From a bacterium (GTDB lineage Bacteria > Bacillota > Bacilli > Lactobacillales > Streptococcaceae), in contig CAJNCS010000007.1 in assembly GCA_905221325.1 (NCBI GenBank), forward strand, positions 62,001-126,000: 64,000 nt of DNA. The letters are read 5' to 3'. Within the stretch, counting starts at the first letter, position 1; every line of letters begins with the position of its first letter. Below, piece after piece: positions 18,887-30,150 of this stretch. The position numbers and the translations under genes were made by a program. The notes beneath the pieces were generated by a model. The model made no database searches, was not told where the DNA came from, and was given only the letters and a program-made list of their open reading frames with translations.

Positions 18887-20371
18887 TTATTTGCGATACA
18901 AGCGATCGTATTGGTAGTAAGGGTCAAAGGTCACGTTGATACCTAGTTTGCGAAGGACATTCTTGTCTTCATCGGTCAAGATGATGGTTGAGTGAGCTTC
19001 GCTTCCTTTGAGGTTGCCAAGTTCCTTCATGGCGCGCGCAGCATCAGGATTTTCCATAGCTGTGATGGCAAGAGCGATCAGGATTTCATTTGAGTGGAGG
19101 CGCGGATTGCGACTGCCTAGATGGTTGATTTTAAGACCTTGAATTGGTTTGACAACTTCAGGCTCAATCAACTTCACTTCTTTAGCGATAGCAGCAGATT
19201 TCTTGATGGCATTGATCAAAGCAGCAGCTGTTGGGCCAAAGAGTTCTGAGTTTTTACCAGTGACAATGTCACCAGATGGTAATTCAAGGGCAAGGGCAGG
19301 TCCGCCGGTTTCTTCAGCCTTTTGACGTGCTGCGACAGCAACTTTACGGTCTGCAGGTGTGATACCGAGGTCGTTCATGAGAAGTTCAATCTTCTTGACA
19401 GCAGTTTCTCCGACTTTTTCAGCTTTGAAATCAAGAACGGTTTGATAGTAACGGCGGATGATTTCTTGCTTAGATGCTTCGATAGCGGCTTCATTATCTG
19501 TAATAGCAAAACCAACCATGTTGACACCCATGTCTGTCGGTGAAGCGTATGGAGATTCACCTAGAATACGTTCTAGCATGCGCTTGAGCACTGGGAAAAT
19601 TTCGATATCACGGTTGTAGTTGACAGTGGTTTCTCCGTAGGTTTGAAGGTGGAAGGGGTCAATCATGTTGACATCATCTAGGTCTGCTGTAGCAGCCTCG
19701 TAGGCCAAGTTGACTGGATGATGAAGGGGCAGGTTCCAGACTGGGAAAGTTTCAAATTTAGCGTAGCCAGACTTGATACCGTTGATTTGGTCGTGGTACA
19801 TATTGGATACACAGGTTGCCAATTTTCCAGAACCAGGTCCAGGAGCCGTTACGACGATTAACTTGCGACTGGTTTTGATGTAGTCGTTTTTCCCCATTCC
19901 TTCTGGAGAAATGATGTGATCCATATCCGTTGGGTAGCCTTTGATTGGATAATGAAGATAAGAATCAATTCCATTTTTCTCAAGCTGGTTGCGGAAGGCA
20001 TCTGCAGCGGGTTGGCCAGCGTATTGCGTGATAACAACGGAGCCAACAAAAATCCCCAATTCATTGAATTTGTCAATCAAGCGAAGGACTTCTTGGTCAT
20101 AGGAAATGCCTAAGTCACCTCGTGCTTTAGAATGTTCGATGTTGCTTGCATTAATGGCGATAACAACTTCGACCTGCTCTTTTAACTCCTGCAAGAGCTT
20201 GATTTTATTGTCTGGTTCATAGCCAGGAAGGACACGAGCAGCGTGGAAATCTTCTAACATTTTGCCGCCAAACTCTAGGTAAAGCTTGCCGTCAAATTGG
20301 TTAATCCGCTCCAAAATGTGGTCGCGCTGTAGATTCAAATATTGTTCAGAACTAAAAGCTTGTTTTTTCAT
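18887..20371 (-). CDS. DUF1846 family protein
   Basis: 494 residues from the ATG at 20371, preferred over an in-frame ATG at 20392 because GAGGT sits upstream at ribosome-site distance. Recognised as the conserved DUF1846 family, of about this length in streptococci. It has nucleotide-binding-like stretches such as [21 protein letters not shown] (in part, about residues 175-195) in a region often noted as P-loop-like. The biochemical role is not known to me. It is divergent from dexB and in the same direction as luxS but separated from it by a terminator, so it is probably monocistronic. Confidence 0.85.
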   Translation of the reverse strand: MKKQAFSSEQYLNLQRDHILERINQFDGKLYLEFGGKMLEDFHAARVLPGYEPDNKIKLLQELKEQVEVVIAINASNIEHSKARGDLGISYDQEVLRLIDKFNELGIFVGSVVITQYAGQPAADAFRNQLEKNGIDSYLHYPIKGYPTDMDHIISPEGMGKNDYIKTSRKLIVVTAPGPGSGKLATCVSNMYHDQINGIKSGYAKFETFPVWNLPLHHPVNLAYEAATADLDDVNMIDPFHLQTYGETTVNYNRDIEIFPVLKRMLERILGESPYASPTDMGVNMVGFAITDNEAAIEASKQEIIRRYYQTVLDFKAEKVGETAVKKIELLMNDLGITPADRKVAVAARQKAEETGGPALALELPSGDIVTGKNSELFGPTAAALINAIKKSAAIAKEVKLIEPEVVKPIQGLKINHLGSRNPRLHSNEILIALAITAMENPDAARAMKELGNLKGSEAHSTIILTDEDKNVLRKLGINVTFDPYYQYDRLYRK

Positions 20372-20452
20372 TTTTTTACCTCTGATCTCCATTATAATAA
20401 AAAATCGGAAGTTAGGAAACTATAAAGGTAAAAAAGAAATCAAAAAGATTAG

Positions 20453-20464
20453 GCAAACGCTTGC
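20453..20464. promoter_or_regulatory. LacI/GalR-family-type operator at the dexB promoter
   Basis: GCAAACGCTTGC is a near-palindrome of the MalR/CcpA type and overlaps the -35 box of the dexB promoter, suggesting repression by a sugar-responsive LacI-family regulator. Confidence 0.55.
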
Positions 20465-20489
20465 ACAAAAAATTAAAAAACGTTATCAT
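20461..20489 (+). promoter_or_regulatory. Promoter of dexB
   Basis: TTGCAC (20461-20466), 17 bp, TATCAT (20484-20489). The start codon follows 34 bp later. Confidence 0.65.
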
Positions 20490-20514
20490 AGACTGTAGAT
20501 TATTAAAATAATGA

Positions 20515-22134
<1,620 letters not shown>

Positions 22135-22142
22135 AATGAGCA

Positions 22143-22174
22143 AACCTCAAGCTTTTGAAGCTTGAGGTTTTTTA
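22143..22174 (+). terminator. Terminator after dexB
   Basis: AACCTCAAGCTT / AAGCTTGAGGTT stem followed by TTTT. Confidence 0.9.
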
Positions 22175-22243
22175 CTAAAAATTGTGTAGGAAAATCTTTA
22201 AAAAATATTTGTTAGAATTTTCTAAAAAATTATGCGAAAGTTC

Positions 22244-22271
22244 TTGCTTTTATAAAAAAATAGGGTATAAT
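22244..22271 (+). promoter_or_regulatory. Promoter of the first AliB-like gene
   Basis: TTGCTT (22244-22249), 16 bp, TATAAT (22266-22271). Confidence 0.65.
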
Positions 22272-22302
22272 GGTGAAAATACTATCTTTAAGGAGATTAC
22301 TT

Positions 22303-24270
22303 ATGAAATCGAAAAAGTGGCTCTTAGGAGCAGGTGCTGTTTTGAGTGCAGCCCTACTGTTAACTGCTTGTGGGCAAAGTGAAAAGAAGGCTGATGCTCC
22401 CAAAACGTTCTCTTATGTCTACGCTATGGACCCATCTTCTTTGGACTATAGTGTGACGAGCAAGAGCTCAACCTCTGACGTTATAGCCAACGTTGTCGAT
22501 GGCCTTTTGGAAAATGATAAGTATGGGAACTTAATTCCATCGCTTGCAGAAGACTGGTCTGTTTCAAAGGATGGTTTGACTTACACCTACAAACTTCGTA
22601 AGGGTGTAAAATGGTATACTTCTGATGGAGAAGAATACGCTGAAGTCAAGGCAAAAGACTTCGTTACGGGTCTGAAACACGCAGCTGACGGCAAATCAGA
22701 CGGCCTCTCTCTCCTTCAAGATTCTATTAAAGGCTTGGCGGAGTATGTCAGTGGTGAGAGCAATGATTTCTCTACAGTAGGAGTTAAGGCTGTTGACGAT
22801 TATACGGTTGAATATACGCTCAACAAACCAGAAAGTTTCTGGAACTCTAAAGTTACAACTGCTACTATGCTTCCAGTTAATGAAGAATTCTTGAACTCTA
22901 AAGGGAGCGACTACGGTGCACCAACACCATCAAGTATTCTTTATAACGGACCTTATTTCTTGAAATCATTGACTTCAAAATCAGTCATTGAGTATGAAAA
23001 GAATCCAAACTACTGGGATAAGGACAATGTTAAGATTGACAACATCAAACTAACCTTCTATGATGGTTCTGACCAAGAATCCTTGATTCGAAGCTTTACA
23101 CAAGGTGCCTATACAACAGCTCGTCTCTTCCCAACAAGCTCAAACTTTGAGTCAACTAAGAAAGAGTACGGAGATAAGATTGTCTACAGTCCACAAGAAG
23201 CGACAAGCTACTATCTCACTGTTAACGTAAACCGTCAGTCTTACAATAAAACAGCCAAAACAGACGAAGCTCAAAAAACATCAACCAAAGAAGCTCTTCT
23301 CAACAAGAACTTCCGTCAGGCGCTGAACTTTGCCCTTGACCGTCACTCTTACACTGCTCAGTTAAATGGTGAAGAAGGTGCGGACAAGATTATCCGTAAC
23401 AGCCTAGTGCCTCATGACTACGTTCAAGTAGGTGAAAAAACCTTTGGAGAGTTGGCTCAGGCAGAGCTCGTTTCATATGGAGACCAGTGGAAAGATGTAG
23501 CCCTTACAGATGGCAAGGATACGATTTACAGTCCTGAAAAAGCCAAGGCAGCCTTTGCAAAGGCTAAGGCAGAATTGCAGGCCAAGGGTGTGACCTTCCC
23601 AATCCGTTTGGATGTTCCAGTTGAACAAACAGATGTAATCGCGGTTCAACAAACCAACTCACTCAAGCAGTCTATCGAATCATCACTTGGTACGGAGAAT
23701 GTCATTGTCGATGTCCTTCAAATGACAGATAATGAGAAAATGAGTATTACGTCTCAAGCCAAGGTGCCATCTCAAAAAGACTATGACTTGAACGGAACTG
23801 GTTGGGGACCTGACTATCAAGACCCAGCTACCTACCTCAACATCCTTGATGCTAAGAAGGGTTCTGCCCTTAAACACTTGGGAATTACTCGCGGAAAAGA
23901 TCCAGAAGTGATGGCTCAAGTTGGTCTAGACGAATACAAGAAACTCTTGGATGATGCTGCAGCTGAAACCAGCGACCTTAATAAGCGTTACGAAAAATAC
24001 GCTAAAGCTCAAGCTTGGGTATCGGATAGTTCGCTCTTGATCCCAGTTGCCTCTTCGGGTGGCTCTCCAACTGTTAGCCGAACTGTACCATTCTCAAAAG
24101 CATACTCACAAGTCGGAATCAAGGGAGACCCGTTTGTATTCAAAGGTTTGGAGCTGCAAAAGGATGTCGTGACTACAAAAGAATACGAAGAAGCTCTCAA
24201 GAAATGGCAGAAAGAAAAAATTGAAACAAATGCCAAATACCAAAAAGAGCTAGAAAAACACGTCAAATAG
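22303..24270 (+). CDS. aliC: Oligopeptide-binding lipoprotein, AliB-like (AliC-type)
   Basis: 655 residues from the ATG at 22303, chosen over an in-frame ATG at 22270 because AAGGAG lies 7 bp upstream and the protein then starts with a classic lipoprotein signal (MKSKKWLLGAGA...LLLTACGQ, lipobox Cys about residue 23). The rest is an SBP_bac_5 domain, including the WSVSKDGLTYTYKLRKGVKW region. It binds peptides for the Ami oligopeptide permease, whose membrane parts are encoded elsewhere. Position between dexB and the cps genes matches the aliB-like ORF1 (aliC) of nonencapsulated pneumococci and some mitis-group commensals. The symbol rests on position and order, from memory. Confidence 0.85.
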   Translation: MKSKKWLLGAGAVLSAALLLTACGQSEKKADAPKTFSYVYAMDPSSLDYSVTSKSSTSDVIANVVDGLLENDKYGNLIPSLAEDWSVSKDGLTYTYKLRKGVKWYTSDGEEYAEVKAKDFVTGLKHAADGKSDGLSLLQDSIKGLAEYVSGESNDFSTVGVKAVDDYTVEYTLNKPESFWNSKVTTATMLPVNEEFLNSKGSDYGAPTPSSILYNGPYFLKSLTSKSVIEYEKNPNYWDKDNVKIDNIKLTFYDGSDQESLIRSFTQGAYTTARLFPTSSNFESTKKEYGDKIVYSPQEATSYYLTVNVNRQSYNKTAKTDEAQKTSTKEALLNKNFRQALNFALDRHSYTAQLNGEEGADKIIRNSLVPHDYVQVGEKTFGELAQAELVSYGDQWKDVALTDGKDTIYSPEKAKAAFAKAKAELQAKGVTFPIRLDVPVEQTDVIAVQQTNSLKQSIESSLGTENVIVDVLQMTDNEKMSITSQAKVPSQKDYDLNGTGWGPDYQDPATYLNILDAKKGSALKHLGITRGKDPEVMAQVGLDEYKKLLDDAAAETSDLNKRYEKYAKAQAWVSDSSLLIPVASSGGSPTVSRTVPFSKAYSQVGIKGDPFVFKGLELQKDVVTTKEYEEALKKWQKEKIETNAKYQKELEKHVK

Positions 24271-24280
24271 CCTATAAAAG

Positions 24281-24316
24281 AAAAGGAAGTTGCAGAAAAT
24301 CTGTACTTCCTTTTTC
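24281..24316 (+). terminator. Terminator between the two AliB-like genes
   Basis: GGAAGT / ACTTCC stem with a long loop, then TTTTT. Confidence 0.65.
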
Positions 24317-24352
24317 TGGTTTGGAGACAGCAGTCGTCGTAAAATCAGTAAC

Positions 24353-24381
24353 TTTACATTTTTGGATGGATTTGATAGAAT
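24353..24381 (+). promoter_or_regulatory. Promoter of the second AliB-like gene
   Basis: TTTACA (24353-24358), 17 bp, TAGAAT (24376-24381). Confidence 0.6.
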
Positions 24382-24419
24382 ATGTTTATGTTACAAGAAG
24401 TGACATAAAGGAGTGAATG

Positions 24420-26378
24420 ATGAAAATGAAAAAAAGACTTATCGGAACAGGTCTTGTCTTAGCGACCGGGATTTTGCTCTCTGCATGTGGACAGTCCAAC
24501 ACAGATACTAGCACTTATTCATCCACATTTAGTGCGAATCCGACAACTTTTAACTATCTTCTAGATTATTATGCAGATAATACTGCAGTGATTACCAATC
24601 TTGTGGATGGTTTGCTAGAAAATGACAGCTATGGGAATCTAACGCCAGCTCTAGCTGAGGATTGGTCCGTTTCATCAGATGGTTTGACCTATACCTACAA
24701 ACTCAGAAAAGATGCCAAGTGGTACACTGCTGATGGAGAAGAGTACGCTCCAGTCAAAGCCCAAGACTTTGTCACCGGGATTAAGTATGCTGCGGACAAC
24801 AAGGGTCAAGCCATGGATCTCATCCAAAACTCTATCAAGGGATTGAATGACTATGTGACAGGTGCGACCAATGACTTCACAACAGTTGGTGTGAAAGCCT
24901 TGGATGACCATACGGTCGAGTATACTTTGACTCGACCAGAACCGTACTGGAACTCAAAAACAACCAACAGTATCCTTTTCCCAGTTAATGAAGAGTTCTT
25001 AAAATCAAAGGATAAAGATTTTGGGACTTTGACGCCAGACAGTATCCTTTATAATGGTCCATATCTGTTAAAAGATTTCACATCAAAATCTTCGATCGAG
25101 TATGTGAAGAACCCGCACTATTATGATCATGATAAAGTGACCATTGAAAAAGTTAAGTTAGCCTACTTTGATGGCTCGGATCAGGAGATGACCATTCGTA
25201 ACTTTGAAAGTGGTGCCTATACGCTTGCGGGAGTCTATCCAAATAGTTCCAACTATGCCAAGATAAAAGAAAAATACCAAGATAATATCGTTTATAGCTT
25301 ACAAGACAAGACGTCTTGGTACTTCAACTTTAACGTTAACCGTAAAGCCTATAACCATACTGCTAAAACAACGGACGAACAAAAGAAATCAGCTCAAACA
25401 GCTATCTTAAATAAAAATTTCCGTCAGGCTATCAACTTTGGAATTGATCGAACAGCCTACTCTGCTCAATCTAACGGTGAAGAAGCAGCGAGCAAAACCC
25501 TTCGTAATACTCTAGTTCCCCCAACTTTTGTCCAGATTGGAGATAAGACCTTTGGAGAAGTGACAGCTTCTAAGCTTGTCAACTACGGAACAGAGTGGTC
25601 AGGTATCAACTTGGCGGATGCCCAAGATGCCTACTTCAACAAGGAAAAGGCCCAAGCAAAATTTGCAGAAGCTAAAAAGGAATTGGAAGCCCAAGGGGTG
25701 ACCTTCCCGATTCATTTGGACGTCCCAGTTGACCAAACCAATAAAAATGCAGTTTCTGGTATGAACTCGGTTAAACAAACCCTTGAAACAGTACTAGGTT
25801 CTGATAATGTTGTCATTGATGTTCAGCAACTTTCAACAGATGACTTTGGGAATGTGGCTTTCCTAGCACCAAATCCAGCAGCTCGTGATTACGATTTGAA
25901 CTTTGATGGCTGGGTCGGTGATTACCAGGATCCATCAACTTATCTAGATCCCTTCAATGCTGAAAGTGGCTTCTATCTCAAGATTTTTGGTCTTGATGCC
26001 AAGGAAGACCAAGAACTTATCAAGGGTCTAGGACTTGATACCTATACGAAACTTCTGAAAGAAGCAGACGCTGAGAACAAAGATGTCGCTAAGCGTTATG
26101 AAAAATATGCTGAAGCTCAAGCTTGGATGATTGACAACTCTCTAGTCATGTCTGCTATGTCAAATGGTGGTACAGCCTCTGTAACTAAAGTAACTCCGTT
26201 TACACGTGCCTACTCTCTAGTGGGAATCAAGGGTGACGGAAATAATTACAAGTACATGAGACTTCAAAAAGACCCTGTTACCAAGAAACAATTTGATGAA
26301 GCCAAGGCTAAGTGGGAAGAAGAAAGTAAAAAGGCTATCGAAAAGAGTCAAAAAGAATTTAAAAATCATGTCAAATAA
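24420..26378 (+). CDS. aliD: Oligopeptide-binding lipoprotein, AliB-like (AliD-type)
   Basis: 652 residues from the ATG at 24420; another ATG directly precedes it at 24417, but AAGGAG is better spaced for 24420. The lipoprotein signal ends in the lipobox LSAC (Cys about residue 23), followed by SBP_bac_5. It is a diverged paralogue of its upstream neighbour: they share motifs such as LAEDWSVS.DGLTYTYKLRK and the C-terminal K-rich NHVK end. It has its own promoter and a separating terminator, so the two can be expressed independently. In pneumococci the equivalent protein is reported to respond to peptides from other species; this is from memory and not shown here. Confidence 0.85.
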   Translation: MKMKKRLIGTGLVLATGILLSACGQSNTDTSTYSSTFSANPTTFNYLLDYYADNTAVITNLVDGLLENDSYGNLTPALAEDWSVSSDGLTYTYKLRKDAKWYTADGEEYAPVKAQDFVTGIKYAADNKGQAMDLIQNSIKGLNDYVTGATNDFTTVGVKALDDHTVEYTLTRPEPYWNSKTTNSILFPVNEEFLKSKDKDFGTLTPDSILYNGPYLLKDFTSKSSIEYVKNPHYYDHDKVTIEKVKLAYFDGSDQEMTIRNFESGAYTLAGVYPNSSNYAKIKEKYQDNIVYSLQDKTSWYFNFNVNRKAYNHTAKTTDEQKKSAQTAILNKNFRQAINFGIDRTAYSAQSNGEEAASKTLRNTLVPPTFVQIGDKTFGEVTASKLVNYGTEWSGINLADAQDAYFNKEKAQAKFAEAKKELEAQGVTFPIHLDVPVDQTNKNAVSGMNSVKQTLETVLGSDNVVIDVQQLSTDDFGNVAFLAPNPAARDYDLNFDGWVGDYQDPSTYLDPFNAESGFYLKIFGLDAKEDQELIKGLGLDTYTKLLKEADAENKDVAKRYEKYAEAQAWMIDNSLVMSAMSNGGTASVTKVTPFTRAYSLVGIKGDGNNYKYMRLQKDPVTKKQFDEAKAKWEEESKKAIEKSQKEFKNHVK

Positions 26379-26386
26379 AAAGTTGA

Positions 26387-26418
26387 AATAAGGTCTCTTG
26401 TAAGGGATCTTATTTTTC
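26387..26418 (+). terminator. Probable terminator after aliD
   Basis: Imperfect stem AATAAGGTCTC / GGGATCTTATT followed by TTT. Confidence 0.6.
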
Positions 26419-26516
26419 TTGTCGAGACTCTCTATATTGAATCGTCTAATCGGAAGCCACACATAGAAATAAAAACGCTTAACTCGACCGAATGAATGGA
26501 ATTTATCTTGTATCTA

Positions 26517-26525
26517 TGATATAAT
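26517..26525 (+). promoter_or_regulatory. Capsule operon promoter, extended -10
   Basis: TGATATAAT lies 31 bp before the wzg start; no strong -35 hexamer is seen. It probably drives the whole 26.5-43.3 kb cps transcript. Confidence 0.6.
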
Positions 26526-26556
26526 GATTCTAACTATTGACGTATAGAGGAGTATC

Positions 26557-28002
26557 ATGAGTAGACCTTCAAAGAGAGCTCGTTCGGGCAATATGAAGCG
26601 CAATATTAATATATTTTTACTAACCATTTATCTGATTTTGGGTGGTTTTTTGTTGTTTCTAATCTTTCGACACAACATACTTGCTTTCAGATATCTCAAC
26701 ATAGTCGCGGCAGTCTTGGTTTTAACGGTGGCTGTTATCAGTTTTCTTCTGATTTTTTATAAAAAAGCTGAGAAGTTCACTATTTTTCTATTGATTTTGT
26801 CTATTCTTATAGGATCTGTTTCTTTATTTACAGTCCAACAATTTATTGGCTTAACTAATCGTTTGAATGCGACGTCTAATTATTCAGAGTATTCGATTAG
26901 TGTTGTGGTTTTGAAAGACAGCGATATCAATAATGTTAGCCAGTTAGACAGCGTTATGGCTCCAACCGAAACGGATAATGAAAATATTCAAAAATTACTT
27001 ACAGATATTAAATCAAATCAAGGTAAGGATTTGACAGTAGAGCAGAGTGCTTCTTATTTAGCGGCTTATAAGAGCCTGCTTGCGGGTGACACAAAGGCGA
27101 TTGTTTTAAATAGTGTCTTTGAAAATATCATTGAATCAGAATATCCTGACTATGCTGCAAAAATCAAAAAAATTTATACCAAGGAGTTGACCAAAAAAGT
27201 GGCTGCTCCGAAGGCAACCAAGAGTCAATCGTTTAACATTTATGTGAGTGGGATTGATACCTACGGTCCGATTAGTTCGGTTTCGCGATCAGACGTCAAT
27301 ATCCTGATGACCGTCAATCGCGACACCAAAAAAATCCTTTTGACAACAACGCCACGTGATTCCTATGTTCCGATTGCAGATGGGGGCAACAACCAAAAGG
27401 ATAAGTTGACCCACGCAGGAATCTATGGAGTGGATGCTTCTATCCACACTTTGGAAAATCTCTATGGTCTAGATATTAACTATTACGTTCGCTTGAATTT
27501 CACATCATTCCTGAAATTGATTGACCTTTTAGGTGGAATTGATGTTTATAATGATCAAGAATTTACAGCCCACACTAATGGGAAGTATTATCCTGTTGGC
27601 AATGTGCATCTTGACTCAGAACAAGCTCTTGGTTTTGTTCGAGAACGCTATTCTCTAGCAGATGGTGACCGAGATCGTGGACGTAATCAGCAAAAAGTGA
27701 TTGTGGCCATTATTCAAAAATTGACCTCAACTGAAGCCTTGAAAAATTATGATCATATCATTCAAGGCCTACAAGACTCTCTCCAAACCAATATGCCACT
27801 TGAGACCATGATGGACTTGGTCAATACACAGTTGGAGAGCGGTGGCAACTATAAGGTTAACTCTCAAGACCTAAAAGGAACAGGACGAATGGATCTTCCT
27901 TCTTATGCCATGCCAGATAGCAACCTCTACATGATGGAAATTGATGATAGTAGTTTAGCTGCTGTCAAGTCGGCAATTCAAGATGTGATGGAGGGTAAAT
28001 GA
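26557..28002 (+). CDS. wzg: LytR-CpsA-Psr family protein, Wzg (CpsA)
   Basis: 481 residues, first gene of the conserved cps regulatory block. Three N-terminal membrane spans (about residues 19-37, 46-68 and 74-94) precede an extracellular accessory region and an LCP domain (about 230-390, with [15 protein letters not shown] and [20 protein letters not shown] carrying the Arg/Asp residues that bind the pyrophosphate). LCP proteins transfer lipid-linked glycopolymers to peptidoglycan, so this is likely the enzyme, or one of them, that anchors capsule to the wall. One base separates it from wzh. Confidence 0.95.
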   Translation: MSRPSKRARSGNMKRNINIFLLTIYLILGGFLLFLIFRHNILAFRYLNIVAAVLVLTVAVISFLLIFYKKAEKFTIFLLILSILIGSVSLFTVQQFIGLTNRLNATSNYSEYSISVVVLKDSDINNVSQLDSVMAPTETDNENIQKLLTDIKSNQGKDLTVEQSASYLAAYKSLLAGDTKAIVLNSVFENIIESEYPDYAAKIKKIYTKELTKKVAAPKATKSQSFNIYVSGIDTYGPISSVSRSDVNILMTVNRDTKKILLTTTPRDSYVPIADGGNNQKDKLTHAGIYGVDASIHTLENLYGLDINYYVRLNFTSFLKLIDLLGGIDVYNDQEFTAHTNGKYYPVGNVHLDSEQALGFVRERYSLADGDRDRGRNQQKVIVAIIQKLTSTEALKNYDHIIQGLQDSLQTNMPLETMMDLVNTQLESGGNYKVNSQDLKGTGRMDLPSYAMPDSNLYMMEIDDSSLAAVKSAIQDVMEGK

Positions 28003-28003
28003 G

Positions 28004-28735
28004 ATGATTGATATTCATTCGCACATAGTCTTTGATGTAGATGACGGACCAAAATCAAGAGAAGAAAGCAAGGCTCTTTTGGCAGAAGCTTATCATCAGG
28101 GAGTACGGATGATTGTTTCCACCTCTCACCGTCGCAAGGGCATGTTTGAAACTCCAGAAGAGAAGATAGCAGAAAATTTTCTTCAGGTTCGGGAAATAGC
28201 TAAGGAAGTGGCGAGTGACTTGGTCATTGCTTATGGGGCGGAAATTTACTACACACCAGATGTTTTGGATAAGATGGAAAAAAAGCGGATTCCAACTCTC
28301 AATGATAGTCGTTATGCCTTGATAGAATTTAGTATGAACACCCCTTATCGCGATATTCATAGCGCCTTGAGCAAGATCTTGATGTTGGGAATTACTCCAG
28401 TCATTGCCCACATCGAGCGCTATGATGCTCTTGAAAATAATGAAAAACGTGTCCGAGAACTGATCGATATGGGCTGTTACACGCAAGTGAATAGTTCACA
28501 TGTCCTCAAACCCAAGCTTTTCGGAGAACGTTATAAATTCATGAAAAAAAGAGCCCAGTATTTTTTAGAGCAGGATTTGGTTCATGTGATTGCAAGTGAT
28601 ATGCACAATCTAGACGGCAGACCTCCTCGCATGGCAGAAGCATATGACCTTATTGCCCAAAAATACGGAGAAGCGAAGGCTCAGGAACTCTTTATAGACA
28701 ATCCTCGAAAAATTGTAATGGATCAACTAATTTAG
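28004..28735 (+). CDS. wzh: PHP-type tyrosine-protein phosphatase Wzh (CpsB)
   Basis: 243 residues. A manganese-dependent phosphotyrosine phosphatase of the PHP superfamily that removes phosphate from the Wze kinase tail. Metal-binding motifs are [15 protein letters not shown] at the N-terminus, [10 protein letters not shown], the IAHIERYD motif (about residues 130-137) and ASDMHN near residue 200. The gene directly follows wzg and precedes wzd by 5 bp, all consistent with the conserved cpsABCD order. Confidence 0.95.
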   Translation: MIDIHSHIVFDVDDGPKSREESKALLAEAYHQGVRMIVSTSHRRKGMFETPEEKIAENFLQVREIAKEVASDLVIAYGAEIYYTPDVLDKMEKKRIPTLNDSRYALIEFSMNTPYRDIHSALSKILMLGITPVIAHIERYDALENNEKRVRELIDMGCYTQVNSSHVLKPKLFGERYKFMKKRAQYFLEQDLVHVIASDMHNLDGRPPRMAEAYDLIAQKYGEAKAQELFIDNPRKIVMDQLI

Positions 28736-28740
28736 GAGAA

Positions 28741-29436
28741 ATGATGAAAGAACAAAATACGATAGAAATCGATGTATTCCAATTACTTAAAACCTTGTGG
28801 AAACGCAAACTAATTATTTTATTAGTGGCACTTGTGACAGGTGCGGGAGCTTTTGCATATAGCACTTTTATCGTTAAGCCAGAATATACGAGTACCACGC
28901 GTATTTACGTAGTCAACCGTAATCAAGGAGATAAGCCGGGGCTGACAAATCAGGACTTGCAGGCAGGATCTTATCTGGTAAAAGACTACCGCGAGATTAT
29001 CCTTTCGCAGGATGTATTGGAAAAGGTAGCGACAAATTTGAAATTGGATATGCCAGCAAAAACGTTAGCTAGTAAAGTTCAAGTGACTGTACCAGCTGAC
29101 ACTCGTATCGTCTCAATCTCTGTCAAGGATAAACAACCAGAGGAAGCCAGCCGCATTGCTAATTCTCTACGAGAAGCTGCTGCAGAAAAGATCATCGCTG
29201 TAACGCGAGTATCTGATGTAACGACACTTGAAGAAGCGCGACCAGCTACGACTCCCTCTTCTCCAAATGTTCGACGCAACACCTTGTTTGGTTTTCTTGG
29301 AGGAGCCGTTGTAACAGTAATTACTGTTCTTTTGATTGAGTTACTCGATACCCGTGTGAAACGTCTTGAAGATGTCGAAGATGTACTGCAAATTCCACTT
29401 CTAGGGGTCGTTCCAGATTTGGACAAAATGAAATAG
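28741..29436 (+). CDS. wzd: Capsule chain-length/kinase activator Wzd (CpsC)
   Basis: 231 residues. Wzz-type membrane protein with two spans, at about residues 20-42 and 178-200, flanking an extracellular loop. It recruits and activates the cytoplasmic tyrosine kinase Wze and sets polymer length. The Pro-rich segment [23 protein letters not shown] just before the second span is typical. AGGAG ribosome site; 9 bp to wze. Confidence 0.94.
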   Translation: MMKEQNTIEIDVFQLLKTLWKRKLIILLVALVTGAGAFAYSTFIVKPEYTSTTRIYVVNRNQGDKPGLTNQDLQAGSYLVKDYREIILSQDVLEKVATNLKLDMPAKTLASKVQVTVPADTRIVSISVKDKQPEEASRIANSLREAAAEKIIAVTRVSDVTTLEEARPATTPSSPNVRRNTLFGFLGGAVVTVITVLLIELLDTRVKRLEDVEDVLQIPLLGVVPDLDKMK

Positions 29437-29445
29437 GAGGAAGTT

Positions 29446-30129
29446 ATGCCAACGTTAGAAATCTCACAGGCAAAATTGGATCTTGTAAAAAAGGCGGAGG
29501 AATATTATAACGCTTTGTGCACGAACCTACAGTTAAGTGGAGATGATTTGAAAGTATTTTCTATCACTTCTGTGAATCCAGGAGAAGGAAAATCAACGAC
29601 TTCCACTAGTATAGCTTGGGCTTTTGCGCGTGCAGGTTACAAAACGCTGTTGATTGATGGAGATATCCGCAATTCTGTTATGTCAGGTGTCTTTAAAGCA
29701 AGGGATAAAATTACAGGTCTGACGGAATTTCTATCAGGAACTACAGACCTGTCACAAGGACTTTGTGATACCAATATCGAAAATCTCTTTGTGATTCAGG
29801 CTGGTACTGTGTCACCGAATCCGACGGCCCTTCTTCAAAGTAAGAATTTCAGTACAATGCTTGAAACCTTGCGTAAATATTTTGACTACATCATCGTAGA
29901 CACTGCTCCTGTCGGTGCCGTGATTGATGCAGCTATCATTACGCGAAAATGTGATGCTTCTATTTTAGTGACAGCAGCAGGTAAAACAAATCGACGAGAG
30001 ATTCAAAAAGCGAAAGAACAGTTGGAACACACAGGGAAACCATTTTTAGGAGTTGTGTTGAATAAATTCGATACTTCAGTATACAAACACAGTCCTTATG
30101 GAAATTATGGAGATTACGGGAAAAAATAA
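29446..30129 (+). CDS. wze: Bacterial tyrosine kinase Wze (CpsD)
   Basis: 227 residues. Walker A is NPGEGKSTTS (about residues 45-54), Walker A' LLIDGDIRNS (about 77-86), Walker B YIIVDTAPVG. The C-terminus holds the autophosphorylated tyrosine cluster (YKHSPYGNYGDYGKK, four Tyr). Together with Wzd it controls capsule polymerisation and attachment; Wzh reverses the phosphorylation. Confidence 0.95.
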   Translation: MPTLEISQAKLDLVKKAEEYYNALCTNLQLSGDDLKVFSITSVNPGEGKSTTSTSIAWAFARAGYKTLLIDGDIRNSVMSGVFKARDKITGLTEFLSGTTDLSQGLCDTNIENLFVIQAGTVSPNPTALLQSKNFSTMLETLRKYFDYIIVDTAPVGAVIDAAIITRKCDASILVTAAGKTNRREIQKAKEQLEHTGKPFLGVVLNKFDTSVYKHSPYGNYGDYGKK

Positions 30130-30150
30130 AAAATAGGTTGGGGGATAGAG

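Noticed and set aside
26419-26516. BOX or RUP-type pneumococcal repeat upstream of wzg.
   Set aside because: The sequence does not resemble the BOX A/C modules or RUP termini I know.
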